This document shows, piece after piece, positions 31,847-41,311 of a stretch of 64,000 nucleotides of DNA (its first letter is position 1; every line of letters starts with the position of its first letter). The DNA is taken from the NCBI RefSeq assembly GCF_900106095.1, contig NZ_FNUD01000002.1, positions 4,671,501 through 4,735,500 of the forward strand, read 5' to 3'. The translations under genes were made by a program, and so were the position numbers. Below the pieces are notes generated by a model. It saw only the letters and a list, made by a program, of their open reading frames with translations, was not told the DNA's origin and did not search any database. The stretch is from Pseudomonas deceptionensis (GTDB lineage: Bacteria; Pseudomonadota; Gammaproteobacteria; Pseudomonadales; Pseudomonadaceae).

Positions 31847-31885
31847 AAAAGGCCGCACCACTCACCCTGAGTGGTGCGGCCTTTT
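31847..31885 (+). terminator. Terminator after the PepSY gene
   Basis: An 18-bp perfect inverted repeat (AAAAGGCCGCACCACTCA / TGAGTGGTGCGGCCTTTT) with a 3-base loop lies 16 bp after the stop codon and ends in TTTT. It is strong and, being A/T-flanked on both sides, possibly bidirectional. Confidence 0.9.
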
Positions 31886-31985
31886 CATGTGGGCGCTCGC
31901 CTGAATAGCTTATACATGACATATGAATTCGTGCTGCCCGCAATGGTTGTGGCTAGAATTAGCTTTTTGAACCAGAGCACCTCCC

Positions 31986-33194
31986 ATGGGCCATAGCGCG
32001 GCTGACGATATCGCAACGATTAACCGGATCAGTGCAGTGCCCGCCATTTTACGGGTCATCGCTGAAATGACCGGTATGCGCTTTGCCGCCGTTGCCCGTG
32101 TTACCCAGACAACCTGGACCGCCTGCGCGGTGCTCGACAATCTTGGCTTTGGTTTGCAAGCAGGTGGGGAGCTGGAGCTGGTCAGCACCCTGTGCTTTGA
32201 AACCATGAACTCGCATCTGCCGATCATCATCGACAAAGCCAGCACAGACCCGCTCTACGAGCACCATCACACGCCAAAACGGTATCGATTCGAGAGCTAC
32301 ATCACGATTCCGGTGTTTCGCACTGACGGCAGTTTCTTCGGCACCCTGTGTGCTTTGGACCCGGAACCTGCAAGGCTCAAGGGCAGCACCATCCAGTCCA
32401 CCATGGAGTCCTTTGCCCGCCTGCTTTCGCTGCAGATCGAGGCGGAAGAAAACCTGCAGCGCACAGAATCCGAGCTGGTCCAGGAGCGCGAAAATGCGGA
32501 GCTGCGCGAACAATTTATCGCCGTGATCGGCCATGACCTGCGCAACCCGTTATTTGCCATCAACACCGCAGCTGAACGGTTGTTACGCAAACATCCCAAT
32601 CCGCCAACCGACACGCTGGTGCAACACATTCTGAGTTGTGGCCAACGCGCCTCGCAGCTGGTTGAGGACGTTCTGGACTTTGCCCGCGGCCGGCTTGGCA
32701 ATGGCATCCCCCTGACACTTCAGACGTGCACCGACCTCGATCAGGTATTCAGGCACGTCATCTCAGAAGTACAAAGCGTTCATCCCGACCGTGTGATCCT
32801 GCCCCGGATCGGGCCACTCAACGGCATTCAATGCGACAGCGGCCGCCTGGCACAGCTACTCTCCAACCTGCTGGCCAATGCAATCACTCACGGCTCGGCC
32901 ACAGGCGCGGTGCACGTCGCCGCCATGATCCGCGACAAGGTCTTTACCCTCTCCGTCACCAACCAGGGCACGCCCATCCCGGCCGACCAGCTTGTGCACC
33001 TGTTCAAGCCCTATTCCCGCCCCGCCAACGACACCCCGCAAGCCGGCCTTGGCCTCGGGTTGTACATTGCAGACCAGATCGCCCTGTCTCACGGCGGCCG
33101 TATCGAAGCGGCTTCGGATGAACAGCACGGCACGGTCTTTACCTTCAGTTTTGCGCTGCCTGCGCATGCTGGTGATTTGCCATATCAGGGCTAA
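31986..33194 (+). CDS. GAF-domain sensor histidine kinase
   Basis: This 402-residue soluble kinase has an N-terminal GAF domain (about 15-160). A short coiled coil and HisKA phosphoacceptor follow (H-box IGHDLRNPLF near 185), then a HATPase_c domain with N-box LLSNLLANAITHG and G-box AGLGLGLYIADQI. There is no membrane helix and no receiver domain. No response-regulator gene is adjacent, so it is an orphan kinase. Kinases of this GAF-HisKA form sense cytoplasmic signals; the ligand is unknown. Confidence 0.9.
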   Translation: MGHSAADDIATINRISAVPAILRVIAEMTGMRFAAVARVTQTTWTACAVLDNLGFGLQAGGELELVSTLCFETMNSHLPIIIDKASTDPLYEHHHTPKRYRFESYITIPVFRTDGSFFGTLCALDPEPARLKGSTIQSTMESFARLLSLQIEAEENLQRTESELVQERENAELREQFIAVIGHDLRNPLFAINTAAERLLRKHPNPPTDTLVQHILSCGQRASQLVEDVLDFARGRLGNGIPLTLQTCTDLDQVFRHVISEVQSVHPDRVILPRIGPLNGIQCDSGRLAQLLSNLLANAITHGSATGAVHVAAMIRDKVFTLSVTNQGTPIPADQLVHLFKPYSRPANDTPQAGLGLGLYIADQIALSHGGRIEAASDEQHGTVFTFSFALPAHAGDLPYQG

Positions 33195-33250
33195 GGTAAT
33201 CGCTACAACCGCGTGCCTTGCGGTTATGCCATGTTCGAAAGGAGTCGATC

Positions 33251-34039
33251 ATGCACACCCGAACCGCCCCGAGAGTTCGCCCACCCAGCCGCGCAGCCAA
33301 ACTTGCGGGGCTGTTGTACAGCCTGCTCAGCTACCTGTTTTTCCTGATGACCCTGCTGTACCTGATCGGTTTCGTGGGTAACGTCGGCGTCCCCAAAACC
33401 ATTGACTCAGGCCCGGGGGCTTCCTGGCCTCTGGCACTGCTGGTGGATGTGTTGCTGATCACCCTGTTTGCCGTACAGCACAGTGTCATGGCCCGCAAAA
33501 GCTTCAAGCAATGGTGGCGCCCTGTCGTCCCGGCCCCCATTGAGCGCGCCACCTACGTGCTGGCTTCCAGCGTGGTGCTGGTAGTGATGTTCTGGCTGTG
33601 GCAGCCAATTGATTTGCGCGTCTGGCAGGTTGAGTCACGACTCGGTAGCGCCGTGCTTACCACCCTGTTCTGGCTAGGATGGGGCTTGATCCTGGTGGCG
33701 ACCTTCCTGATCAGCCACTTTGAACTGTTCGGGGTCAAACAGGCCCTTGATGCCCTGCGCCCTGCAAAGCCTGTGGATGGATCGTTCAGAACGCCCCTGC
33801 TCTACAAAATCGTGCGTCACCCCATGTACATGGGCTTTTTGATGGCCTTCTGGGCGACCCCTGAGATGACAGTCGGGCACTTGGTGTTCGCGCTGACGAG
33901 CACAATCTACATCCTGATCGGCACGCAACTGGAAGAGAAAGATCTGGTCGAGATTTTTGGCGAAAAATACCGCAACTATCAAAAAAACGTCGGCATGTTG
34001 CTGCCTTCTCTGCGCCGCAACCCGGGTTCCCAGGACTGA
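33251..34039 (+). CDS. mddA: Methanethiol S-methyltransferase MddA (NnrU-like membrane protein)
   Basis: This 262-residue membrane protein has five or six helices and a C-terminal isoprenylcysteine-methyltransferase-like motif (YKIVRHPMYMGFLMAFWATP, then EEKDLVEIFGEKYRNYQKNV) for S-adenosylmethionine binding. It matches MddA, first described in Pseudomonas deceptionensis, which methylates methanethiol to dimethyl sulfide. The start is set at MHTRTAPRVRPPSRAAKLAG, with AAGGAG 7 bases upstream; a frame from 33218 adds 11 residues without a ribosome site. The NnrU family is broad, so substrate assignment rests on overall resemblance. Confidence 0.82.
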   Translation: MHTRTAPRVRPPSRAAKLAGLLYSLLSYLFFLMTLLYLIGFVGNVGVPKTIDSGPGASWPLALLVDVLLITLFAVQHSVMARKSFKQWWRPVVPAPIERATYVLASSVVLVVMFWLWQPIDLRVWQVESRLGSAVLTTLFWLGWGLILVATFLISHFELFGVKQALDALRPAKPVDGSFRTPLLYKIVRHPMYMGFLMAFWATPEMTVGHLVFALTSTIYILIGTQLEEKDLVEIFGEKYRNYQKNVGMLLPSLRRNPGSQD

Positions 34040-34149
34040 GAGTCGGATAAGTCTGTATTTGGGGCCCTGATGGGTAGAAACTGACGCGCTGCTCAAGCGG
34101 CCGCTGACCCCATCAGTGGCTCCCCATTGCGCCCCGACAGAATCTCGAC

Positions 34150-34656
34150 ATGAACACCCGCCTATGCGCGTATGAAGACCTGACACCCAGCCAACGCGAG
34201 CAACTGCGTGAGATTCGGGTGCGACCTGAGCAAATTGCTTTTTGCGGCGACATTGAGTCGGCCTTGCACTCTCTACCGGCCCAACCGCACTCCGGGATAA
34301 AAGGGCTGGTACTGCTTAGTGATGAACAGCCAGTGGCCTTTCTTCTGCTTAAGCGACAGCCGCTGCTGGCCCATTGGGCTGCGGCCGACAGCGCCACCTT
34401 GCATGCACTGCAGGTCGACAGCCGGGTTCAAGGCCAGGGGCTGGGCAAAGCCTGCCTGCGCGAACTTCCCCGGGCCATTGAGCAGTTTTGGCCCGAGATT
34501 CGTCAGGTGATGCTGTCAGTGAGCCCGTTCAACACCAGTGCCCTGGCGTTTTACCTGGGCCAGGGCTGGGTCGAGCAAGGCGAAGCCTATCGGGGCGAAC
34601 GGCGACTGGTACTGACACTGACGTCCTCGCCGCTACCCCACCTGCAAGCGGGCTAA
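34150..34656 (+). CDS. GNAT-family N-acetyltransferase
   Basis: This 168-residue GNAT protein has the acetyl-CoA-binding motif A (LQVDSRVQGQGLGKACLREL) near residue 95 and the C-terminal NTSALAFYLGQGWVEQGEAY. Substrate is unknown. Its last codons overlap the convergent GyrI-like gene by 4 bp. Monocistronic; the start MNTRLCAYEDLTPSQREQLR fits family length. Confidence 0.88.
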   Translation: MNTRLCAYEDLTPSQREQLREIRVRPEQIAFCGDIESALHSLPAQPHSGIKGLVLLSDEQPVAFLLLKRQPLLAHWAAADSATLHALQVDSRVQGQGLGKACLRELPRAIEQFWPEIRQVMLSVSPFNTSALAFYLGQGWVEQGEAYRGERRLVLTLTSSPLPHLQAG

Positions 34657-35144
34657 GCGGGCTTTTTAACCGGCAGCCAGATCTCCAGCAGCCCCGTGCC
34701 GGTGTCGGGGTTGAAGTCTGCGCTGTAACGCTCAAATTCGGGCGCATCAACGGCTTCATAGCCCGACTGAGGCAGCCAGTCATTCCAGATCGCCTGAAAG
34801 GTCTGTGACAGCGTGTCCAGTGACCCCTGATGCTCGAAGACCGCGTAAGACTGCTCTTGCAGCTCAACCCAGCGATAGCGCTCAGGCAGGTCGTCAAGCT
34901 TGCTGATGGCCACGCCAGCGATGTATTCAAAACCGCCTTGCCCATCCGGATTACAGCAAACACCGTAAGTTTCTTCGCCAATCTGACTTGGCACCTTACC
35001 GATCTCAGGGATGAACTTCTCCCACAACAACGGAATTTGGCTGCAGGTCTCCTGAGTGAAACGGCCACCCAAACCCGCGATCAGTTGAAATTGGCCTTTG
35101 GTAAATCGCGGAGCTGACAGTTCGAACTTTTTTGTTTGTTCCAT
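34653..35144 (-). CDS. GyrI-like small-molecule-binding protein
   Basis: This 163-residue protein matches the GyrI-like/AraC effector-binding fold without any DNA-binding domain (VCCNPDGQGGFEYIAGVAIS, WVELQEQSYAVFEHQGSLDT, FNPDTGTGLLEIWLPVK). Stand-alone members of this fold bind drugs or hydrophobic ligands and some inhibit DNA gyrase. A specific ligand cannot be assigned. It is convergent with the GNAT gene. Confidence 0.85.
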   Translation of the reverse strand: MEQTKKFELSAPRFTKGQFQLIAGLGGRFTQETCSQIPLLWEKFIPEIGKVPSQIGEETYGVCCNPDGQGGFEYIAGVAISKLDDLPERYRWVELQEQSYAVFEHQGSLDTLSQTFQAIWNDWLPQSGYEAVDAPEFERYSADFNPDTGTGLLEIWLPVKKPA

Positions 35145-35343
35145 AAGGCATGCTCGATGGAGTAAGTAGGAAACCCGGCTTTTGAGTATAGGTACAAAAA
35201 CACAGCCGGGTCATCCCGGTGGAAAAATAGCCGCAGGCAGCCTCTAGACAAAAGGCCATCACCGCCCGTATTGTTTCGCTCAGACCACCGCAGTGGTCAA
35301 CGTCGCTCGGACGGTTCCGGGCGCTTACGTACCAGAGGCACAC

Positions 35344-36552
35344 ATGGCAGACCAAGGTTCGCCGCGACGCTTTGCGCGCATAGATCGACTCCCCCCTTAC
35401 GTTTTCAACATCACTGCTGAGCTGAAGATGGCCGCGCGACGTCGTGGCGAAGACATCATCGACTTCAGCATGGGTAACCCTGACGGCCCGACCCCGCCTC
35501 ATATCGTCGAAAAACTCTGCACCGTCGCACAGCGTGAGGACACCCACGGCTACTCGACTTCCCGTGGTATTCCGCGCCTGCGCAGGGCCATTTCCCGCTG
35601 GTATGCCGACCGCTACAACGTCGAGATCGACCCCGAACACGAAGCCATTGTCACCATTGGCTCCAAGGAAGGTCTGGCGCACTTGATGCTCGCCACACTG
35701 GATCAGGGCGACACCGTGCTGGTGCCTAACCCCAGCTACCCGATTCACATCTATGGTGCGGTGATTGCCGGCGCCCAGGTGCGTTCGGTGCCACTGATCC
35801 CTGGCGTGGACTTTTTTGCCGAACTGGAAAAGGCCATTCGCGGCTCGATCCCCAAGCCAAAAATGATGATCCTGGGCTTCCCGTCCAATCCGACGGCGCA
35901 ATGCGTCGAGCTGGATTTCTTCGAGCGCGTGGTGGCCCTGGCCAAGCAATATGATGTGCTGGTGGTGCACGATCTGGCCTACGCCGATATCGTCTATGAC
36001 GGCTGGAAAGCGCCTTCCATCATGCAGGTCCCGGGCGCCAAGGACATTGCGGTGGAGTTTTTCACCCTGTCCAAAAGCTACAACATGGCAGGCTGGCGTA
36101 TCGGCTTTATGGTGGGTAATGCGGAATTGGTCAACGCCTTGGCGCGGATCAAGAGCTACCACGACTATGGCACTTTCACACCGCTGCAAGTGGCCGCAAT
36201 TGCCGCCCTTGAAGGCGACCAGCAGTGCGTCAAGGATATTGCCGAGCAGTACCGTCAACGCCGTAACGTCCTGGTCAAGGGGCTGCACGAACTGGGATGG
36301 ATGGTCGAGAACCCCAAGGCTTCGATGTATGTCTGGGCCAAGATCCCCGAGGCTTACGCACACATGGGCTCACTGGAATTCGCCAAAAAGCTGCTGGCGG
36401 ATGCCAAGGTCTGTGTGTCGCCAGGCGTAGGGTTTGGTGAATATGGTGACGATCATGTGCGTTTTGCCCTGATTGAAAACCAGGACCGCATTCGTCAGGC
36501 GCTACGCGGGATTCGCGCCATGTTCCGGGCAGATGGCTTAAGCGCTGGCTAA
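35344..36552 (+). CDS. alaC: Alanine-synthesising aminotransferase AlaC
   Basis: This 402-residue class I PLP aminotransferase has the cofactor lysine in [14 protein letters not shown] and conserved [21 protein letters not shown] and [12 protein letters not shown]. It resembles AlaC (glutamate-pyruvate aminotransferase), which forms alanine from pyruvate and glutamate. The start [20 protein letters not shown] is set at 35344 with GAGG upstream; a GTG at 35293 extends the frame by 17 non-conserved residues. A REP doublet lies 32 bp after its stop. Confidence 0.92.
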   Translation: MADQGSPRRFARIDRLPPYVFNITAELKMAARRRGEDIIDFSMGNPDGPTPPHIVEKLCTVAQREDTHGYSTSRGIPRLRRAISRWYADRYNVEIDPEHEAIVTIGSKEGLAHLMLATLDQGDTVLVPNPSYPIHIYGAVIAGAQVRSVPLIPGVDFFAELEKAIRGSIPKPKMMILGFPSNPTAQCVELDFFERVVALAKQYDVLVVHDLAYADIVYDGWKAPSIMQVPGAKDIAVEFFTLSKSYNMAGWRIGFMVGNAELVNALARIKSYHDYGTFTPLQVAAIAALEGDQQCVKDIAEQYRQRRNVLVKGLHELGWMVENPKASMYVWAKIPEAYAHMGSLEFAKKLLADAKVCVSPGVGFGEYGDDHVRFALIENQDRIRQALRGIRAMFRADGLSAG

Positions 36553-36584
36553 AGCCCGGCGCAAACCAAACCTGTAGATACTCT

Positions 36585-36639
36585 ATGTGGGAGCGAGCCT
36601 GCTCGCGAAAGACCTTCGCGAGCAGGCTCGCTCCCACAT
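36585..36639. repeat. REP doublet after alaC
   Basis: Two 25-base arms (36585-36609 and 36615-36639) containing GTGGGAGCGAGCCTGCTCGC form a perfect inverted repeat with a 5-base centre. It sits between the convergent alaC and gntT genes and may act as a transcription stop or an mRNA 3' stabiliser. Confidence 0.92.
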
Positions 36640-36693
36640 TGGCAGTTTTCCTGTAGCCACTGCCGCAGGCTGCGACTACAGAATGTTGATGGC

Positions 36694-38046
36694 TTAAACC
36701 ACCAGCGACAACAGCAGAATAAAGATCAAACCTACAATCGACAGGATGGTTTCCATCGCGGTCCAGGTTTTGAAGGTTTCAGCCACGGTCATGTTGAAGT
36801 ACTGCTTCACCAGCCAGAAACCCGCATCGTTGACGTGAGACAAAATCAACGAGCCTGCCCCCGTCGCCAGCACCAGCAGTTCGCGGTTCACGCCCGGAAT
36901 CATGTCCACCACCGGCAACACAATCCCCGCACCGGTAATCGTTGCTACGGTCGCAGAACCGGTCGCAATACGAATCACCGCAGCCACCAGCCAGGCCAGC
37001 AGAATCGGCGAGATCTGTGCGTTCACCGCCATGTGGCCGATCACGTCACCCACGCCACTGGCCACCAGCATTTGCTTGAAGCCACCGCCGGCACCAATGA
37101 TCAGGATGATTGCAGCGGTCGGCGCCAGGCTCGCGTCGAGCAACTTGAGGATGCGCTTGGAGTCGATACCCTGCTTGTAGCCAAAGGTGTACAGCGCCAG
37201 CAACAGCGCCAGCAACAGGGCACTGATCGGGTGACCGATCATGTCCATCCAGACACGGAAGAAGTTGCCATCAGGCAGCGCTACGTCCGCGAACGTCTTG
37301 AGCAACATCAGGAACACCGGCAACAGCACGGTGATCAAGGTGATGGAGAAGCTCGGCAGCGTGCTCGACTCAGGCTCGCTCGCCAGTTGATCCATCAGCT
37401 CCTGGGACGCATGGCCGGGGATGTACTTGGAGATGAAAGTGCCGTAAATCGGGCCGGCGATGATTGCAGTCGGCAATGCGACGATCAGGCCGTACAAAAT
37501 GGTTTTGCCGATATCAGCGCCAAACACGCCAATGGCCAGCAGTGGACCCGGGTGCGGCGGCACCAGCCCGTGAACGGCCGACAAGCCAGCGAGCAGCGGG
37601 ATGCCGATCTTGATGATCGATACGCCCGTACGGCGCGCAACGATGAATACCAGCGGGATCAGCAATACAAAGCCGATCTCGAAAAATAGCGGAATGCCCA
37701 CCAGGAACGCGGCGAACATCATTGCCCACTGCACCCGCTCCTTGCCGAAGGCCCTAATCAGCGTGCGCGCAATTTGATCGGCGCCACCGGAGTCGGCCAT
37801 CATTTTGCCGAGCATGGTACCCAATGCCAGGATAATCCCGACAAAACCCAGCACCCCGCCAAAACCGTCCTGGAACGATTTGATGATCAGGTTGGCCGGC
37901 ATGCCCGCCGTCAGGCCCAGGAATGCAGACGCGATAATCAGGGCAATGAACGGGTGAAGCTTGAAACGGGTGATCAGCACGATCAGCCCGATAATGGTCA
38001 CCACTGCATCAAGCAGTAGGAAGGTGTTGTGGGACATGCCTAGCAT
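36694..38046 (-). CDS. gntT: Gluconate:H+ symporter GntT/GntP
   Basis: This 450-residue permease of the gluconate (GntP) family has about twelve transmembrane helices (start MLGMSHNTFLLLDAVVTIIG). The signature HGLVPPHPGPLLAIGVFGAD lies in the middle, and ATGSATVATITGAGIVLPV further on. It imports gluconate for GntK. It lies 79 bp after gntK on the same strand with an operator-like sequence between, so it may have its own promoter as well as read-through from gntK. Confidence 0.94.
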   Translation of the reverse strand: MLGMSHNTFLLLDAVVTIIGLIVLITRFKLHPFIALIIASAFLGLTAGMPANLIIKSFQDGFGGVLGFVGIILALGTMLGKMMADSGGADQIARTLIRAFGKERVQWAMMFAAFLVGIPLFFEIGFVLLIPLVFIVARRTGVSIIKIGIPLLAGLSAVHGLVPPHPGPLLAIGVFGADIGKTILYGLIVALPTAIIAGPIYGTFISKYIPGHASQELMDQLASEPESSTLPSFSITLITVLLPVFLMLLKTFADVALPDGNFFRVWMDMIGHPISALLLALLLALYTFGYKQGIDSKRILKLLDASLAPTAAIILIIGAGGGFKQMLVASGVGDVIGHMAVNAQISPILLAWLVAAVIRIATGSATVATITGAGIVLPVVDMIPGVNRELLVLATGAGSLILSHVNDAGFWLVKQYFNMTVAETFKTWTAMETILSIVGLIFILLLSLVV

Positions 38047-38101
38047 GGGGCGTCTCCTGCCTTATTTTTATCAAGTACGAATGTGCAGCCGGGGCTGAGC
38101 T

Positions 38102-38115
38102 GGATAGCGCTGTCT
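38102..38115 (-). promoter_or_regulatory. Operator-like palindrome upstream of gntT
   Basis: GGATAGCGCTGTCT matches the perfect palindrome found before gntK (AGACAGCGCTGTCT) at 12 of 14 positions. It contains the TAGCGCT core of the reported P. aeruginosa GntR operator. It lies 56 bp upstream of the gntT start and is a probable GntR site. Confidence 0.55.
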
Positions 38116-38125
38116 GTCTGAAGCA

Positions 38126-38659
38126 TCATGCGATTGTCTGCAACGAATGGTCGTGCCACCAATCACGGGCAGCACTCGCCAGTTGATTGATGTCATGGGT
38201 GGCCGCGTTCAGTGTAAGCACCAAAGGCTCATTGCTCGGGGACTCAAGGGTCGCGAACTGGCTGTCGATCAGGGTTTTTGGCATAAAGTGGCCGGGACGA
38301 TGAGCCACTCGATCGGCCGCAACCGCCGGGGTCAGCTCAAGAAACACAAAACCCAGGCCGTCCACCGCACTGCGCAAGCGCTCGCGATAGCGCAGTTTAA
38401 GCGCCGAGCAGGTCAGGACCGGACGCTGACCGCTGGCAACCGCACGACGCAGTTCATCGCACAGGCTGTCTAGCCAGCCGGCACGATCATCATCAGTCAG
38501 GGGAATACCGGCACTCATTTTGGCGATATTGGCCGCAGGGTGAAACGCATCGCCTTCAATCGGGGTCGCGCCATTGAGCTGGCACAGTGCCTGGCTCACG
38601 CTGGATTTGCCGCAGCCGGCAACACCCATAATGACCAGGGCAGTGATAGGTTGACTCAT
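38126..38659 (-). CDS. gntK: Gluconokinase GntK
   Basis: This 177-residue kinase phosphorylates gluconate to 6-phosphogluconate, feeding the Entner-Doudoroff pathway. The P-loop GVAGCGKSSVSQ lies at residue ~11, and TCSALKLRYRERLR and RPGHFMP are typical of the family. The start is the ATG of MSQPITALVIMGVAG, with GAGG 8 bases before; a longer frame adds 20 unconserved residues. It precedes gntT and is divergent from gntR, with a perfect 14-bp palindrome in its promoter. Confidence 0.94.
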   Translation of the reverse strand: MSQPITALVIMGVAGCGKSSVSQALCQLNGATPIEGDAFHPAANIAKMSAGIPLTDDDRAGWLDSLCDELRRAVASGQRPVLTCSALKLRYRERLRSAVDGLGFVFLELTPAVAADRVAHRPGHFMPKTLIDSQFATLESPSNEPLVLTLNAATHDINQLASAARDWWHDHSLQTIA

Positions 38660-38676
38660 GAAACACCTCAGTCCGT

Positions 38677-38690
38677 AGACAGCGCTGTCT
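38677..38690. promoter_or_regulatory. Perfect palindromic operator upstream of gntK
   Basis: AGACAGCGCTGTCT is a perfect 14-bp palindrome 18 bp before the gntK start. Related copies lie at 38102-38115 (gntT) and 38840-38853 (gntR). Occurrence at all three promoters of the module makes it the likely GntR-binding sequence. Confidence 0.6.
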
Positions 38691-38839
38691 TTGTCCATGC
38701 GTTCAATACTTGAAAGCAAAGCACAAAGCCTAGGCTACCGACGTCTATTTCTCATTTTTATGGGGAACGCGGTAACGCTCTCGACATACAAAGCTGGGGT
38801 TACTGACTTACACACAATCAGGCAATTGCGGGCACGCCA

Positions 38840-38857
38840 GGACAGCGCTACCTTAGT
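38840..38857 (-). promoter_or_regulatory. GntR operator candidate upstream of gntR
   Basis: On the minus strand (38857 to 38844) the sequence ACTAAGGTAGCGCT fits, exactly, the operator AC-N-AAG-N-TAGCGCT that I recall for P. aeruginosa GntR. It overlaps GGACAGCGCTACCT, an 11/14 match to the gntK palindrome. It lies about 30 bp before the gntR start and implies autoregulation. Confidence 0.6.
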
Positions 38858-38887
38858 GACTTGTATTTTGTTTGGCAAGCCACCCTG

Positions 38888-39919
38888 ATGACCACCTCTA
38901 AAAACGATAAAAACACCCGAACCACGGGTCGCCCCACCCTCAACGAAGTTGCCCGCCTTGCGGGGGTCAGCCCCATTACCGCCTCTCGCGCCTTGCGCGG
39001 TATCAGTAGCGTCGCCACCGAGCTTGCAGAAAAGGTGCGCATTGCCGCTGACGAGCTGAACTACGTGGTCAATCCGGCCGCCCGCGCATTGGCCTCGGCG
39101 CAGAGCCACTCCGTAGTGGTGCTGGTGCCTTCATTGTCCAACCTGCTGTTTATCGACACCCTCGAAGCGATCCATGACGTATTGCGCCCCCGTGGGTTTG
39201 AGGTGCTAATCGGTAACTTCCACTACTCGCGTGATGAAGAAGAAAACCTGCTGCGCAACTATATGGCCTACCACCCTCGCGGCCTGTTGTTGACTGGCTT
39301 TGACCGCTCCGAAAGTTCACGCCGCATGATTGAGGCCAGCAATGTGCCGTGTGTGTACATGATGGAACTGGATGCCGCCGAGGGCCTGAACTGCGTAGGT
39401 TTTTCCCAGTTGAAGGCCGGCGAAACCGCCGCCCGGCACCTGATCTCCCGTGGGCGGCGCCACCTGGCCTATATCGGAGCCCAACTCGACCAGCGCACGC
39501 TCCTGCGCGGCGAAGGTTACCGTCGCGCCTTGCAGGAAGCCGGCCTGTACAACCCCGACCTTGAGGTACTGACGCCCCGCCCGTCCTCCGTGGGCCTGGG
39601 CGGCGAGCTTTTTTTGCAATTGCTCGCCAGCCACCCGCAAGTGGATGCGATCTTTTTCGGCAACGATGACCTGGCCCAGGGCGCCCTGCTGGAGGCTGCA
39701 CGCTTCGGGATTAAAATCCCGGACCAGATTGCCATACTGGGATTTAACGACCTGCCGTCATCCGAGTTCATGGTGCCGCGCCTGAGCAGTATTCGCACAC
39801 CTCGTGAAGCTATTGGCCGTCGCGCAGCCGAGCAGATGCTCACACTGATGGCCGGCAATAAAGTGGCCAACCCGGTGCAGGACATGGGCTTTGAACTGAT
39901 GGTGCGCGAGAGCAGCTGA
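38888..39919 (+). CDS. gntR: LacI-family gluconate repressor GntR
   Basis: This 343-residue regulator has a LacI-type HTH at the N-terminus (GRPTLNEVARLAGVSPITAS then RALRG). The periplasmic-binding-protein-like ligand domain follows (VVVLVPSLSNLLFIDTLEAI to the C-terminus). It is divergent from gntK-gntT, and the operator-like sequences in the module indicate that it represses them until gluconate or 6-phosphogluconate binds. The start is set at MTTSKNDKNTRTTGRPTLNE (38888); a frame from 38861 adds nine residues and no better ribosome site. Confidence 0.93.
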   Translation: MTTSKNDKNTRTTGRPTLNEVARLAGVSPITASRALRGISSVATELAEKVRIAADELNYVVNPAARALASAQSHSVVVLVPSLSNLLFIDTLEAIHDVLRPRGFEVLIGNFHYSRDEEENLLRNYMAYHPRGLLLTGFDRSESSRRMIEASNVPCVYMMELDAAEGLNCVGFSQLKAGETAARHLISRGRRHLAYIGAQLDQRTLLRGEGYRRALQEAGLYNPDLEVLTPRPSSVGLGGELFLQLLASHPQVDAIFFGNDDLAQGALLEAARFGIKIPDQIAILGFNDLPSSEFMVPRLSSIRTPREAIGRRAAEQMLTLMAGNKVANPVQDMGFELMVRESS

Positions 39920-39991
39920 CGAGGCCTTGATGGGCCTTCAGCCCTTGTCGCAGCCTCGTACCCCGTCAGCAACCACAGGAAGTGGCGGCTA

Positions 39992-41311
39992 TTAATGCAA
40001 CTGTAACGTCGAGTTGAACTGGCTGATCGCATCGACCACGTGCCGGGAGCCCTGCTGGATTTCCAGGATGGCCTCCCCCGCCTCGTTCGCCAGTTCGACC
40101 CCAAGGCCGGTACGACTCAGGCTCGACTGCATGCTCGTCACCGCGCTCAGCGAGAGATCATGGTTCTTGCGCACCACTTCGACGATCTCCAGCGTCGCCG
40201 CACTGGTGCGCGCCGCCAGGCTTCTGACTTCATCCGCCACGACGGCAAAACCGCGACCATGCTCCCCGGCCCTCGCCGCTTCTATGGCCGCATTGAGTGC
40301 CAGTAAATTGGTCTGATCGGCAATTCCGCGAATGGTCTGCACAATTTTGCCGATGATGTCCGACTGTTTGCTCACCGCATCAATGCTTTGCGCCGCTTCG
40401 TTGAGGTCCCTGGAAATGGCTTCGATGATTTGCACCGTCTGCTGAACCACCTGCGATCCTTTCTGCGCACAGGCATCGTTTTGCACTGAGGTGGTGTGGG
40501 CCGATTCTGCCGCGGTTTGCAGGTTGGTGACTTGAGCCGTGATATCGCTGGCGAACTTCACCACTTTATACAGTCGGCCCTTGGCATCAAAAATCGGGTT
40601 ATAGGATGCCTCAAGGAAAACCGTATGGCCGTACTTGTCGACCCGCTCAAAACGCCTGGAGTGGTATTCACCGCGATTCAGCGAGGCCCAGAAAGCTTTG
40701 TATTGGGCCGACTCGCTCTCACTGCGGCGACAGAACATCCCGTGGTGCTGACCGACAATTTCATTCAGCCCGTAGTGCATGGTGTCGAGAAAGTTCTGGT
40801 TGGCATTAATGACCCGACCATCAGGTGAAAACTCGATCACCGCCATGGAGCGGCTCAAGGCATTCACGATGCTCTGGTTTTCGTGCTCCTTATTGATTCG
40901 GTCTGTGATGTCCGAGGCGACTTTGATCACGCTGGTGACCTGACCGCCTGCACCGATGATCGGCATGTAACTGGCTTCCAGCCACACTTCACGCCCTGAC
41001 TTGTCGAGCCGCAGAAAGGTGCCACTCAGAGGTTCGCCTGTTGCCAGATCGCGCCAAAAACGGCTGTACTCGCTGCCTTTGGCATACGCCTGTTCACAGA
41101 AGAGGCGGTGGTGCTTGCCGCGGACCTCTTCGCTGGAATAACCCATGACCCGGGAAAAATTGTCATTGACCTCCAGGATGGTGCCATCCGGGGTGAACTC
41201 AATAATTGCCATGGATCGGCTGATGGCTTGAACCTTGGCCGCCATATCACTCAATGAGCCGTTAAGGCGTTGATTCTCAAGCAGGTCGGCTTTGCGGCGC
41301 GAATTAAACAT
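39992..41311 (-). CDS. Soluble PAS-PAS chemoreceptor, BdlA-like
   Basis: This 439-residue protein has two PAS domains (about 25-140 and 145-260, each ending in a PAC-type [12 protein letters not shown] / [12 protein letters not shown]). A methyl-accepting signalling domain follows with the invariant hairpin tip [24 protein letters not shown] (two parts contiguous). It has no transmembrane helix, no HAMP and no C-terminal CheR-tethering pentapeptide. The layout equals BdlA of P. aeruginosa, a biofilm-dispersion protein of similar size. Symmetric PAS repeats and solubility favour BdlA over the membrane-bound Aer, which has one PAS and a membrane anchor. Confidence 0.85.
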   Translation of the reverse strand: MFNSRRKADLLENQRLNGSLSDMAAKVQAISRSMAIIEFTPDGTILEVNDNFSRVMGYSSEEVRGKHHRLFCEQAYAKGSEYSRFWRDLATGEPLSGTFLRLDKSGREVWLEASYMPIIGAGGQVTSVIKVASDITDRINKEHENQSIVNALSRSMAVIEFSPDGRVINANQNFLDTMHYGLNEIVGQHHGMFCRRSESESAQYKAFWASLNRGEYHSRRFERVDKYGHTVFLEASYNPIFDAKGRLYKVVKFASDITAQVTNLQTAAESAHTTSVQNDACAQKGSQVVQQTVQIIEAISRDLNEAAQSIDAVSKQSDIIGKIVQTIRGIADQTNLLALNAAIEAARAGEHGRGFAVVADEVRSLAARTSAATLEIVEVVRKNHDLSLSAVTSMQSSLSRTGLGVELANEAGEAILEIQQGSRHVVDAISQFNSTLQLH

